Of a DNA stretch of 44,545 nt, positions 33,889-41,965 are shown piece after piece; position 1 is the first letter of the stretch; each line of letters opens with the position of its first letter. This stretch comes from Comamonadaceae bacterium (GTDB lineage: Bacteria > Pseudomonadota > Gammaproteobacteria > Burkholderiales > Burkholderiaceae_C). Under the pieces are notes generated by a model that ran no database searches, had not been told where the DNA came from, and saw nothing but the letters and a program-made list of their open reading frames with translations. Made by a program: the position numbers and the translations under genes. The stretch spans positions 1-44,545 of the forward strand of contig JAAFIY010000018.1 of NCBI GenBank assembly GCA_013297985.1, written 5' to 3'.

Positions 33889-33906
33889 GCGCCCTGCAAA
33901 GGGCGC
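33889..33906 (-). promoter_or_regulatory. Hairpin immediately upstream of the helicase start codon
   Basis: On the helicase mRNA the stem GCGCCCU/AGGGCGC (7 bp, loop UUGC) ends 9 bases before the ATG at 33879, where a Shine-Dalgarno would be expected, and no clear one is present. It might occlude ribosome access and respond to temperature or the helicase itself. The rest of the 415-base gap (33907-34294) has no gene that I can support and probably contains the promoter and long leader. Confidence 0.4.
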
Positions 33907-34294
33907 GCTCAAGGGTTGGCGCGAGAAACACGCACGGGTTACACGGCATCGCCGCCAACCTGCGTGTCGCGCTCAACCAGGGCTGCCCGCAGGCTGCCAC
34001 CGCTGTGCACCACAACTTTTGGCCATCGCCGCGCAGTGAACAAACGTCACCGGGGCACAGGGCAAAGAGGGTCAGAGGGGATGAAAGACGGGGTTACAAA
34101 CATCGGGCCATCGGCCCAACACTGCAATACCCCAGGGGACCGCACCTATCGGTTGTCTTAAAGACCCACCGTTTCGCAAGGCGCGAATTCCAGCAAAGCC
34201 CACGATTATGCGGGCAAACCCTCAAACTCGTCAAGGGCTGATTTCTTCAGCCGCCGGTCTATTGCCAGCGCTTGGACAGCGCGGCCTGGCTTGC

Positions 34295-35281
34295 CTACCA
34301 GCGGGCGCGCAGGCGGTCAAAGGCATAGTTGCCCATTTCACGCTGCACACGCGGGTTGGCGTGCAGGCGGTCCGCCCAGAAGAAGTTGGCGTAGGTGGCG
34401 TTGGTCAGGGTGCCCGTGGTGCACAGCACGCTGTTGACTTGGCCCGTGCCGGTGCCAATGCCAGCACCCGCGTCCACGCTGTTGCACACCGCATCAGCCA
34501 CGTTGCTGATGCTGTAGAAGCCCGGGTTGGACAGCGCCAGGTTGTAGAAATACGGCGCGTCGATGTAGAGCACGTTGGCGCCCATGTCCACCGTGGCCAC
34601 CAAAAACGCTTCGTTAAAGGCCGCGGCCGCGCTCGTCCAGACACCGGCGCGATTGCCTTGTGCGCGGCCCCAAGGGCTCAAGCCCAGGTTGTAGGGGCCC
34701 ACCATCACCACATAGCGCGCACCGGCCGTGACCAGCCGCCGGGCCTGGTCCGCCAAGGCGGTGCCTGCGGCGCGGATGGCGGTGCTCATTTGCGCGTCGG
34801 TCTGTTGGCCGGCTTGCATGCGGGTGAGTTCAGCCACCACGTCGCTCAAGCCCGCACCCAAGATGACCACGTCGTTGGCGGCAAAACGCCCACCTGCGGC
34901 GATGAAGGCGTCGATTTGTTCGCGCACCGTCAAGGTGGCGGCGTTGCCCGCCGCATCGGGTTTGGTCACTACCCGAGCCTGACCGCGGCCGTAGCTCACG
35001 CTGCCTGCAGCCACGCCCACCGCGTCGGTGCGCACCGTCAGGCTGTAGCGGCTGGCCAGGTGGGTGAGCCAGTTGTTCAAGCTGCCGTCGTTCACGCTGT
35101 AGGTGGCACCGCTGCGCTGGCCGACGTCCACCGCTGAATCGCCAAACGCCACAAAGCGCGCGGGCGTCAAGGCCGATTCAATGCTGCTAGAGCCGCAACC
35201 GGCCACCAAGGCAGCCGCGCCGCCCCATGCCACGCTGGCTAGCCAAGTACGGCGCTGAAAGAGACGGCGCTCAGAAGTCAT
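34295..35281 (-). CDS. SGNH/GDSL hydrolase family lipoprotein
   Basis: This 328-residue secreted esterase-like protein has a signal with lipobox LVAGCGSSS. It carries the catalytic block I serine motif FVAFGDSAVDVGQ (GDS) and the block V segment WADRLHANPRV (Asp and His of the triad, DxxH-like). Blocks II and III are represented by VVILGAGLSDVV (gly/asn region). The ATG at 35281 has a GGAG site. It belongs to the extracellular lipase/autotransporter-type GDSL group. The substrate is unknown. Transcribed with sua5 upstream and the helicase downstream, all on the minus strand, but separated by 79 and 415 bases, so operon membership is uncertain. Confidence 0.88.
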   Translation of the reverse strand: MTSERRLFQRRTWLASVAWGGAAALVAGCGSSSIESALTPARFVAFGDSAVDVGQRSGATYSVNDGSLNNWLTHLASRYSLTVRTDAVGVAAGSVSYGRGQARVVTKPDAAGNAATLTVREQIDAFIAAGGRFAANDVVILGAGLSDVVAELTRMQAGQQTDAQMSTAIRAAGTALADQARRLVTAGARYVVMVGPYNLGLSPWGRAQGNRAGVWTSAAAAFNEAFLVATVDMGANVLYIDAPYFYNLALSNPGFYSISNVADAVCNSVDAGAGIGTGTGQVNSVLCTTGTLTNATYANFFWADRLHANPRVQREMGNYAFDRLRARW

Positions 35282-35360
35282 AAACGCTCCGGGAGATGCG
35301 ACACCAGACAAACAAGCCTTGGATTATGGCTTGGGGCCCGCAGCCCGCACGGGGCCCACG

Positions 35361-36389
35361 CTAGGGCGCGGCGGCGCGGCTGAGGCGGTCACGCACGCCG
35401 TCCCACGCCGGGTGGGCAGGTACGTGTTCGACCCAGATGAGCTTCACACCGGCGTCATCAAATCCGCGCAGCACTTCAAACAACTGCTGGGCGGCGGCGA
35501 CGGCGTCGTCTGGCATGCGGCGTACCAGCAGGCTTTGGCTGCCCAGTGGCAAGGGGCTGCGGGCGTAGATGGCAATGCGCGGCGCGGCCCGCTGCGTGGT
35601 CGCCGGTGCGGCAGCCAGGCTTTCAGCCACCAGGGCACTGGCCGATTTGAGTTCAGCGGCCCCCATCAGCCGCAAGGTGGCGCGCGGCGCGTAGTGCTGC
35701 GCCAAGTCGCCCGAACTGCGCGGCGCGGCTTGCGCAAGATTGGCCTGCTCGCGCGCCAAAACCGGTACCCCGGCGCTGTGGCTCAGCACATCGGCGCCCA
35801 ACATGCCTGGGCGCAACAGCACCGGCTGGGCGCGGGTGCAGTCGACGATGGCGGACTCAATGCCCACAGGGCAGGCGCCGCCATCCAACACCAGCAGATC
35901 GGGGCCTAACTCTGCGGCGACGTGTTCAGCCCGCGTGGGGCTTAAATGGCCAAAACGGTTGGCACTGGGCGCGGCCAAGCCATGCAGGCCTTGCGCTGCA
36001 CAGGCCGCCAACAGCGCCTGTGCCACGGGGTGGGCGGGGCAGCGCAGGCCAATGCTGGCGTGGCCGCCGGCTGCGCGCGCAGCCACCTCGGGCCGACGCG
36101 GCACGATGAGCGTGAGCGGGCCGGGCCAATGCGCAGCCATCAAGGCGCGGGCAAAAGGGGGCACCTCAGCGGCAAACACATTGGAGGCTTGCGCGTTCGC
36201 CACATGCACGATCAGGGGGTGATCAGTGGGGCGGCCTTTTAAAGCAAAGATGCGGGCTACGCCGTTGTCATTGGCGGCATCCGCTGCGAGGCCGTACACC
36301 GTCTCGGTGGGCAGGCCCACGCAGTCGCCGCTTTGTAGCGCAGCCACGGCGGCGGCGATGGCGGCTGGGTCGGTGCCGGGGCGGATCAT
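35361..36389 (-). CDS. L-threonylcarbamoyladenylate synthase (Sua5/TsaC with Sua5 domain)
   Basis: This enzyme makes threonylcarbamoyl-AMP from threonine, bicarbonate and ATP for t6A synthesis. The 342-residue product has the YrdC core: GDCVGLPTETVYGLAADAAND (21-41), ALKGRPTDHPLIVHV, HWPGPLTLIVP, GLRCPAHPVAQALL, LAAPSANRFGHLSPT and GIESAIVDCT. A C-terminal Sua5 domain follows (about 225-340). The ATG at 36389 is preceded by three tandem ATG-containing repeats, so the start is unusual. TsaB (26780) is in the same window. It follows purK by 52 bases on the same strand, and translation may depend on reinitiation. Confidence 0.94.
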   Translation of the reverse strand: MIRPGTDPAAIAAAVAALQSGDCVGLPTETVYGLAADAANDNGVARIFALKGRPTDHPLIVHVANAQASNVFAAEVPPFARALMAAHWPGPLTLIVPRRPEVAARAAGGHASIGLRCPAHPVAQALLAACAAQGLHGLAAPSANRFGHLSPTRAEHVAAELGPDLLVLDGGACPVGIESAIVDCTRAQPVLLRPGMLGADVLSHSAGVPVLAREQANLAQAAPRSSGDLAQHYAPRATLRLMGAAELKSASALVAESLAAAPATTQRAAPRIAIYARSPLPLGSQSLLVRRMPDDAVAAAQQLFEVLRGFDDAGVKLIWVEHVPAHPAWDGVRDRLSRAAAP

Positions 36390-36422
36390 GGGGCGTTCAT
36401 GGGGCGTTCATGGGGCGTTCAT
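36386..36422 (-). promoter_or_regulatory. Three tandem overlapping four-codon ORFs leading into sua5
   Basis: On the minus strand the 11-base unit ATGAACGCCCC occurs three times (ATGs at 36422, 36411, 36400), then the sua5 ATGA at 36389. Each unit reads ATG AAC GCC CCA TGA, coding Met-Asn-Ala-Pro-stop. Each TGA overlaps the next ATG by the ATGA junction, and the third overlaps the sua5 start. The first ATG is 20 bases after the purK stop. The layout fits termination-reinitiation control or simple repeat expansion of one such unit. Confidence 0.65.
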
Positions 36423-36441
36423 GAGGTGATCAGCGCCACGA

Positions 36442-37668
36442 TCAGCGCCAATCAGGCAGACCCAGCGCCTGCGCCGCAGCCCGAGCGTGGGTGCGCGCCT
36501 CGGCCAGCGTGGCCGCCGTCAGGGTGAGGTGGCCCATCTTGCGCCCCGGACGCGGGGTGTGCTTGCCGTACAGATGCAAATGCGCGCCGGGCAGCGCCAG
36601 CACGCTGGGCCAACTGGGTTCACGCGGCGCCGCAGCGCCGGGGGCAAACCACAAATCGCCCAGCAGGTTCAGCATCACCGCCGGGCTGTGCAGACGCGGG
36701 GCCACCAGAGGCAGGCCTGCCAAGGTGCGCACCTGCAATTCAAACTGCGACACATCGCAACTGTCGAGGCTGTGGTGCCCGCTGTTGTGCGGGCGTGGCG
36801 CGATCTCATTGGTGCGCAGGCTGCCGTCGGCCAGCACAAAGAACTCTACGCACAGCACGCCGACGTAGTTCAACTTATCAGCTATTATTTTTGTAGCTGC
36901 TTGCGCCCTATCCACGGCCGAAGCGGCCTGTTGAGCACTCAAGCCTGAGGCAGCGAGGTCAGGCGTGGTGGCGGCTTCAGTGACCGCCAAAATGCCGTCG
37001 CGATGCAAGTTGCGCTGCACCGGCAACGCCACGGTGGCGCCGTCTGCGCCGCGGGCCAGCACCACCGACAGCTCAGCAGACAGTTGCACCCGATGCTCCA
37101 GCACGCACGGCACGCCGCCCAATTCGGCAAAGGCCTCGGCCAGTTGGGCGGCGGTGTCTACCCGGCGCTGGCCTTTGCCGTCGTAACCCAGCCGCGCGGT
37201 CTTGAGCACACCGGGCAGCAAATGTGCCGGGGCGGCGGCCACATCGGCCGCTGTAGCCAAAGCGCACCACGGCACCGGGCCCACACCGCCCGGCGTATCG
37301 GCGCAGCGCTGCAGCAATTGCTTTTCTAGCACCCGGTCTTGCGCCACCGTCACGGCGTGAGCGCTGGGCGCCACTGGGCGACCAGCGGCAGCCAGCGCAG
37401 CAAGCGACGGCGCGGGGACATTTTCAAATTCGGTGGTGATGGCCGCGCAGCGCTGGGCCAGTTCAGCCAGGGCCGCGGGGTCGTCATAGGCGGCTTGCAG
37501 GTGATGGTCAGCCACCGCACCGGCAGGGCTGGCCGCGTCGGGCTCTAACACCATCACCTGAAAGCCCATGGTTTGGGCGGCATGGGCAAACATGCGGCCC
37601 AACTGGCCGCCGCCCAGCACGCCCAGGATGGCGCCTGGCGGCACGTTGGATGGCAGCGCTGCGCTCAT
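36442..37668 (-). CDS. purK: 5-(carboxyamino)imidazole ribonucleotide synthase
   Basis: PurK carboxylates AIR with ATP and bicarbonate to N5-CAIR. The 408-residue ATP-grasp protein has the start [31 protein letters not shown]-type segment [88 protein letters not shown] and [17 protein letters not shown]. The dispersed repeat at 36881-36910 encodes about residues 253-262 ([10 protein letters not shown]) immediately before the YVGVL segment. It follows purE with a 4-base ATGA overlap and precedes sua5. Confidence 0.96.
   Translation of the reverse strand: MSAALPSNVPPGAILGVLGGGQLGRMFAHAAQTMGFQVMVLEPDAASPAGAVADHHLQAAYDDPAALAELAQRCAAITTEFENVPAPSLAALAAAGRPVAPSAHAVTVAQDRVLEKQLLQRCADTPGGVGPVPWCALATAADVAAAPAHLLPGVLKTARLGYDGKGQRRVDTAAQLAEAFAELGGVPCVLEHRVQLSAELSVVLARGADGATVALPVQRNLHRDGILAVTEAATTPDLAASGLSAQQAASAVDRAQAATKIIADKLNYVGVLCVEFFVLADGSLRTNEIAPRPHNSGHHSLDSCDVSQFELQVRTLAGLPLVAPRLHSPAVMLNLLGDLWFAPGAAAPREPSWPSVLALPGAHLHLYGKHTPRPGRKMGHLTLTAATLAEARTHARAAAQALGLPDWR
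36881..36910. repeat. Dispersed repeat embedded in the purK coding sequence
   Basis: GCTAT-TATTTTT-GTAGC followed by TGCTTGCGCCCTA, a canonical copy of the repeat. It is read on the minus strand in purK as [10 protein letters not shown], next to an essential ATP-grasp segment, and has been integrated as a helix-like stretch. It suggests the repeat can be domesticated into coding sequence. Confidence 0.7.
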
Positions 37669-38168
37669 GGCTTGAGCCCCGTCACTGGCAGCGCCATCGC
37701 CCGGGCGGCGGCGGTTTGCTCGGCACGAAACGCCGCCAGCTTGGCGGCCAACTCCGGCTGATGCGCGGCCAACATCGCAGCAGCAAAAAGCGCCGCATTG
37801 GCCGCACCGGCTGGGCCAATGGCAAAAGTGGCGACCGGAATGCCCTTGGGCATTTGCACGATGCTGTACAAGGAATCCAGGCCCGCCAAGGCCTTGCTCT
37901 GTACCGGTACACCCAGCACCGGCACCGTGGTTTTGGACGCCAACATGCCCGGCAGGTGCGCCGCGCCGCCTGCCCCTGCAATGATGGCCCGCAGGCCCCG
38001 GGGCGCTGCGCTTTCAGCATAGGCAAACAAATCGTCAGGCATGCGGTGGGCGGACACCACGCGCGCTTCAAAGCCAATGCCAAACTGCTGCAGCACATCG
38101 GTGGCGCTTTGCATCGTCTCCCAGTCAGACTGCGAGCCCATCACCACCCCCACCACAACTGCTGTCAT
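37665..38168 (-). CDS. purE: 5-(carboxyamino)imidazole ribonucleotide mutase
   Basis: PurE converts N5-CAIR to CAIR, completing the step started by PurK. The 167-residue protein has [40 protein letters not shown] (conserved SDW and SAHR), [28 protein letters not shown] and [23 protein letters not shown]. The ATG at 38168 begins [11 protein letters not shown]; the longer frame to 38234 has no support. It overlaps purK by 4 bases (ATGA), so the two are translationally coupled. It is divergent from the thioredoxin gene at 38264. Confidence 0.96.
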   Translation of the reverse strand: MTAVVVGVVMGSQSDWETMQSATDVLQQFGIGFEARVVSAHRMPDDLFAYAESAAPRGLRAIIAGAGGAAHLPGMLASKTTVPVLGVPVQSKALAGLDSLYSIVQMPKGIPVATFAIGPAGAANAALFAAAMLAAHQPELAAKLAAFRAEQTAAARAMALPVTGLKP

Positions 38169-38263
38169 AACCGGCCTTTCGCTGCGCACATGCCTTGCGG
38201 CCACGCCACAATCGCGGGCTGGCCAGACTGGCAATTCTAGAAACCCGCCCCACCTACGCCGCC

Positions 38264-39220
38264 ATGATCGACGTCACACTTGAAAACTTTGAAGCCGAGG
38301 TGATCACCGCCTCGATGTCCACCCCCGTGCTGGTGGACTTCTGGGCGCCCTGGTGTGGGCCCTGCAAATCGCTAGGCCCCATCCTTGAAAAAGCTGAAGT
38401 GGCCTATGGCGGCCGCTTCAAACTGGTCAAGATCAATTCTGACGATGAACAGCAACTGGCCCAGGCCTTTGGCGTGCGCAGCATCCCCACCTGTGTGTTG
38501 CTCAAAAACGGCCAGCCGGTCGACGGCTTTATGGGCGCGGTGCCCGAGAGCCAATTGCGCCAGTTTCTAGACCGCCATGTGCCGGGCGAAGACGAAGTGC
38601 AGTCAGAAGCGCAACTCGAGCAAGCTGAAGCCCTGCTGGACTCAGGCGACGCCCAGGCCGCGCTGGCCGCGTTGCAAGAAGCGCTAGCGGTGAACCCCGC
38701 CAACGACGACGCCCGCTACGACTATGTGCGCTTGCTGATCGAGCTGGGCGAACTCGACGCCGCCGCCGCCGCGCTGGCCCCAGCGCTGGTGCAAATTCCC
38801 CGTGCCATCCGTTTTGAGGCCTTGCACCAGTGGCACCAAGCGCTAACGTTTGTGCAAACCGACGAGCGCGGCGATTGGGCGCCCGAGCAGTTTGACGCCT
38901 TGATCGCCACCAACAAACGCGACTTTGACGCCCGCTTCGCCAAGGCCCGCGTACTGGTCGCCGCAGGCGCCTGGACAGAGGCCATGGACGAGTTGCTAGA
39001 GATCATCATGCGCGACAAAAAATGGGCTGACGAAGCCCCGCGCAAGACCTACGTGGCGCTGCTTGATTTGTTAACACCACCCAAGCCCAAAGCCGACCCC
39101 GCAGCGGCCGGCAAGACCAAAGGCGGCATCGAACTGGTCGGCCGAAGCGCCACAGCCGAAGACCCGCAGGCGGCGATGGTGTCGTCTTATCGGCGCAAGT
39201 TGAGCATGGTGTTGAACTGA
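38264..39220 (+). CDS. cnoX: Thioredoxin-TPR protein, CnoX (YbbN)-like
   Basis: This 318-residue protein has an N-terminal thioredoxin domain ([45 protein letters not shown]) with a complete CGPC active site, and a C-terminal TPR-like helical domain of about 200 residues ([59 protein letters not shown]). This is the CnoX/YbbN chaperedoxin architecture; E. coli YbbN has SxxC, whereas this keeps both cysteines, so it is probably also an active reductase. The ATG at 38264 is the natural start. It is divergent from purE with 95 bases between. The structured element copy 2 begins just downstream. Confidence 0.85.
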   Translation: MIDVTLENFEAEVITASMSTPVLVDFWAPWCGPCKSLGPILEKAEVAYGGRFKLVKINSDDEQQLAQAFGVRSIPTCVLLKNGQPVDGFMGAVPESQLRQFLDRHVPGEDEVQSEAQLEQAEALLDSGDAQAALAALQEALAVNPANDDARYDYVRLLIELGELDAAAAALAPALVQIPRAIRFEALHQWHQALTFVQTDERGDWAPEQFDALIATNKRDFDARFAKARVLVAAGAWTEAMDELLEIIMRDKKWADEAPRKTYVALLDLLTPPKPKADPAAAGKTKGGIELVGRSATAEDPQAAMVSSYRRKLSMVLN

Positions 39221-39243
39221 CGGACAGGTGGCGTGGGGGCGTG

Positions 39244-39403
39244 GTGACGAACTGGGTGCTCTTGATTTGGGTGGGTGGGTTGGGTGACGAACTTGCTGCT
39301 CGTGATGTGCGGCGGTGGCTTCGGTGACGGACTTGCCACCGGTGGTGTGCGCCAGTTGCTGGGGTGACGAACTTCCGCACGTGGTGTGCGGCAGGGCCTT
39401 GGG
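39244..39403 (+). repeat. Four 40-bp direct repeats beginning GTGACGAACTT, running into structured element copy 2
   Basis: Units start exactly 40 bases apart at 39244, 39284, 39324 and 39364. All begin GTGAC(G)AACT or GTGACGGACTT; units 2-4 also share GTG-TGTGCGGC-type sequence in the second half, and unit 1 is diverged. Unit 4 is the 5' end of the folded element, so units 1-3 look like degenerate copies of its first 40 bases. The spaced parts are similar to each other, so this is not a CRISPR array. Copy 1 has only one full unit and perhaps one diverged unit. Confidence 0.75.
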
Positions 39404-39740
39404 GGCTTAAGGGATCGCCGGTCGGGCGGCACACCGCCCGACTGCCCTGCTGGTACTCGGGATCACAGGCCGCCGCAGAACTCGCTGCGCTCAAACAGCT
39501 GCGGCGGACCCCTGCGGGGCGACCTGTGATCCCTGCGTTCCTCGGCGGCATCCATGCGCCCCCAAGGCCCTGCCGCACACCACGAGCTGCGCACTGGCGC
39601 ACCCCGCGTTCGACGGCCGTGACGGAAGCGCAGCAGTCGAGTGGGTGGCCCGCTGACGGAGGTAAAGGGGGAGGAGAGTCCAGTGGACTCTCCGGAGGAC
39701 ACGCAGTCAGCGGGCTGCCCGCTCGGCTGTTGCGCTTCTA
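39364..39740 (+). ncRNA. Structured RNA-like element, copy 2 (orphan omega-RNA/HEARO-like candidate)
   Basis: This is the more perfect of the two folded copies. P1: 39381-39406 with 39558-39583, 26 uninterrupted base pairs closing a multi-branch region. P2: 39421-39429/39434-39442. P3: 39459-39469/39523-39533. P4: 39470-39478/39499-39507. P5: 39509-39512/39516-39519 (CCCC-TGC-GGGG). Second domain: outer stem about 39625-39648/39715-39738 with G-U pairs, P7 39649-39657/39706-39714, P8 39673-39681/39685-39693. Long complementary arms with compensatory differences from copy 1 in P2, P5, P7 and P8 show that the structure, not the sequence, is conserved. No gene lies in 39221-39880. Confidence 0.65.
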
Positions 39741-39841
39741 GGCAGAGCGCCCAAACCAAGCGCCACACAACCCTCTGCAACAAAACAGCCGCCACCACCC
39801 AAAAACACGCCGCATCAAGCTATCTTTTCCATAGCAAACCT

Positions 39842-39870
39842 AAACAATTGGGGTCAGACCCCAATTGTTT
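39842..39870. repeat. Extended palindrome, right end of structured element copy 2
   Basis: The 14-base arms AAACAATTGGGGTC/GACCCCAATTGTTT flank a central A, a longer version of the palindrome at 1282-1302. A small stem GCTAT-CTTTTCC-ATAGC (39819-39835) precedes it as in copy 1. It lies 10 bases beyond the mrdA stop and may terminate mrdA transcription. Confidence 0.75.
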
Positions 39871-39880
39871 CCACAAGCCC

Positions 39881-41857
39881 TCAAGGCATCTGCGCAATCG
39901 TCTCTGCGCCGGGCAGGATGTCGACTTCAGCCGCTTTGCGCGGCGTGCCAATGGGTGCGGCGGCTTGGCCCAGGCGCACGGCTTTGATGTCTTCTTCAGA
40001 GGGGTACAGGCCCGTCAACCAGTAGTCAAACACCCGGCGCGCGATTGGGGCGGCGTGGGCGGCGCCGAAGCCCACGTTTTCCACAATCACTGCCAGTGCA
40101 ATGCGTGGGTTTTCTGCCGGGGCAAACGCCATGTACAGCGAATGGTCGCGCTGATGCTCTTCCATCTTGGCGGCGTTGTACTTTTCTTTCTGGCCAATCG
40201 TCACCGCCTGCGCCGTGCCAGTCTTGCCAGCAGACAAATAGCCCGCACCGGCAAACACCCGGGCGGATGTGCCGTCTTGCGTCACGCTCACCAGCGCACG
40301 CCGCACCACCGCCACATGCTCGGGCTTGTAGCCAAGGTCGGTGGGCGGGGGGTGCTCGGTGCGGCTGCGTTGGCGGGTGACGGCGTCATAGGTGGCGCTC
40401 ACCAGATGCGGCCGGTGCTGCACGCCGCTGTTGGCCAGCGTGGCGGTGGCCTGCGCCAGTTGCAGCATGGTGAAGCTGTTGTAGCCCTGCCCGATGCCTA
40501 GCGAAATGGTCTCGCCCGCATACCAGCGCTTTTGCTCAGGCCGCTTGTAGTAGTTGCGTTTCCAGGCCTGGCTGGGCAGCACGCCGCGCACTTCGCCGGG
40601 GATATCAATGCCGGTGATCTGCCCAAAGCCCAAGGGTTTGAGCTGGTCGTGCATCAAATCCACGCCCATTTCATTGGCCAGCGTGTAGTAGTACACGTTG
40701 GAGCTTTTCACGATGCTGATGTGCATGTCCACCGGCCCCAGCCCGTGGTCGCCGTGGCTTCGAAAGGTGTGGCCGCCAAAGGTCCAACTCCCGCCGTCTT
40801 GGATGATGGTGCCCGGCGCCCGCTTGCCGCTGGCCAGCGCCGCCATCGCCATGAAGGGCTTGTAGGTAGAGCCCGGCGGGTAGGTGCCGCGCAGGGCGCG
40901 GTTGAGCAGTGGGCGGTCAATGCTTTCGTTGAGTTCGCGCCAGTTGTCAAAGTCAATGCCATCCACAAACAGGTTCGGGTCAAAGGTGGGCTTGCTCACA
41001 AAAGCCAGCACCTCGCCGGTTTGGGGGTCTAGCGCCACCAGCGCGCCGCGACGGTCGCCGTACAACTCTTCAATCAGCTTTTGCAGCTTGATGTCCAGCG
41101 ACAACTGCACCGAATGCCCGGGCGTGGCCGGGGTGCTGGCCAGTTTGCGCACCGCGCGGCCGCCGGCTGAGGTTTCCACTTCTTCCAGCCCCGCCACGCC
41201 GTGCAGCAGGGTCTCATAGGCGTGCTCAATGCCCAGCTTGCCGATGTATTCGGTGCCGCGGTAGTTGGCCTGGGCTTCTTCGTCCCAAGCCTCCATGGCT
41301 TGCTTTTCAGACTGGTTGACGCGGCCGATGTAGCCCACCACATGGCTGGCCAGTTCGCCATGCGGGTAGTTGCGAAACAACCGGGCCTTGATGTCCACGC
41401 CCGCAAAGCGAAAGCGCTGGGCTGCAAAGCGGGCCACTTCAGCGTCGGTGAGCTTGGTGCGAATGGGCAGCGAATCGGCGCCCTTGGCTTCTTCCATCAG
41501 CTTGCGAAAGCGCCGTTTGTCGCGCGGGCCGATGTCCACCACGGTGGACAGCTCGTCAATCAGCTCGTCCAGCGGCCGGTTGATGCGCTGCGTCGCAATT
41601 TCTAGGGTGTAGGCCGAGTAGTTGGTGGCCAACACGATACCGTTGCGGTCCATGATCAGGCCGCGGTTGGGCACCACCGGCACCACGGCGGTGCGGTTGC
41701 TTTCGGCCCGCTCTAAAAACTCGTCGTGGCGCAGTACCTGCAGGTACACCAAGCGCGCCACCACCAGGCAAAAGCAGCCAAACACCACCAGCGCGGCCAC
41801 CAACACCCGGCTGCGAAAGCGATGCAGATCGCCTTCGATATCGCGCAGCTCGGTCAT
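39881..41857 (-). CDS. mrdA: Penicillin-binding protein 2 (peptidoglycan transpeptidase)
   Basis: PBP2 is the elongation-specific transpeptidase of the Rod complex. The 658-residue protein has one N-terminal transmembrane anchor (about 17-40, RVLVAALVVFGCFCLVVARLVYL), a pedestal region (NRGLIMDRNGIVLATNYSAYTLEI), and the transpeptidase domain: SxxK STYK (S330-K333), SxN SSN (S384-N386) and KTG KTG (K544-G546 in SAGKTGTAQ). It is the last gene of mreB-mreC-mreD-mrdA on the minus strand. The usual next gene, rodA, does not follow; the structured element and cnoX lie there instead. Confidence 0.97.
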   Translation of the reverse strand: MTELRDIEGDLHRFRSRVLVAALVVFGCFCLVVARLVYLQVLRHDEFLERAESNRTAVVPVVPNRGLIMDRNGIVLATNYSAYTLEIATQRINRPLDELIDELSTVVDIGPRDKRRFRKLMEEAKGADSLPIRTKLTDAEVARFAAQRFRFAGVDIKARLFRNYPHGELASHVVGYIGRVNQSEKQAMEAWDEEAQANYRGTEYIGKLGIEHAYETLLHGVAGLEEVETSAGGRAVRKLASTPATPGHSVQLSLDIKLQKLIEELYGDRRGALVALDPQTGEVLAFVSKPTFDPNLFVDGIDFDNWRELNESIDRPLLNRALRGTYPPGSTYKPFMAMAALASGKRAPGTIIQDGGSWTFGGHTFRSHGDHGLGPVDMHISIVKSSNVYYYTLANEMGVDLMHDQLKPLGFGQITGIDIPGEVRGVLPSQAWKRNYYKRPEQKRWYAGETISLGIGQGYNSFTMLQLAQATATLANSGVQHRPHLVSATYDAVTRQRSRTEHPPPTDLGYKPEHVAVVRRALVSVTQDGTSARVFAGAGYLSAGKTGTAQAVTIGQKEKYNAAKMEEHQRDHSLYMAFAPAENPRIALAVIVENVGFGAAHAAPIARRVFDYWLTGLYPSEEDIKAVRLGQAAAPIGTPRKAAEVDILPGAETIAQMP

Positions 41858-41965
41858 CTCGCCGATTCCTTGTGCGCTATAAAAATGAGAGCTGATTGCG
41901 CCGTATTCATGAGCGGTTCGGGCAGATCGGGTGTGAGGGGTTTGGATGGGGAGCGATCGGTGGGG

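Noticed and set aside
33930-33942. Second sigma-F promoter (TGTAACC) upstream of the helicase
   Set aside because: No CGAA follows at 16 bases, so the match is only half of the motif.
39244-39403. CRISPR array
   Set aside because: The four units are degenerate along their whole length, there are no unique spacers between identical repeats, no cas genes are nearby, and the last unit is part of a folded element.
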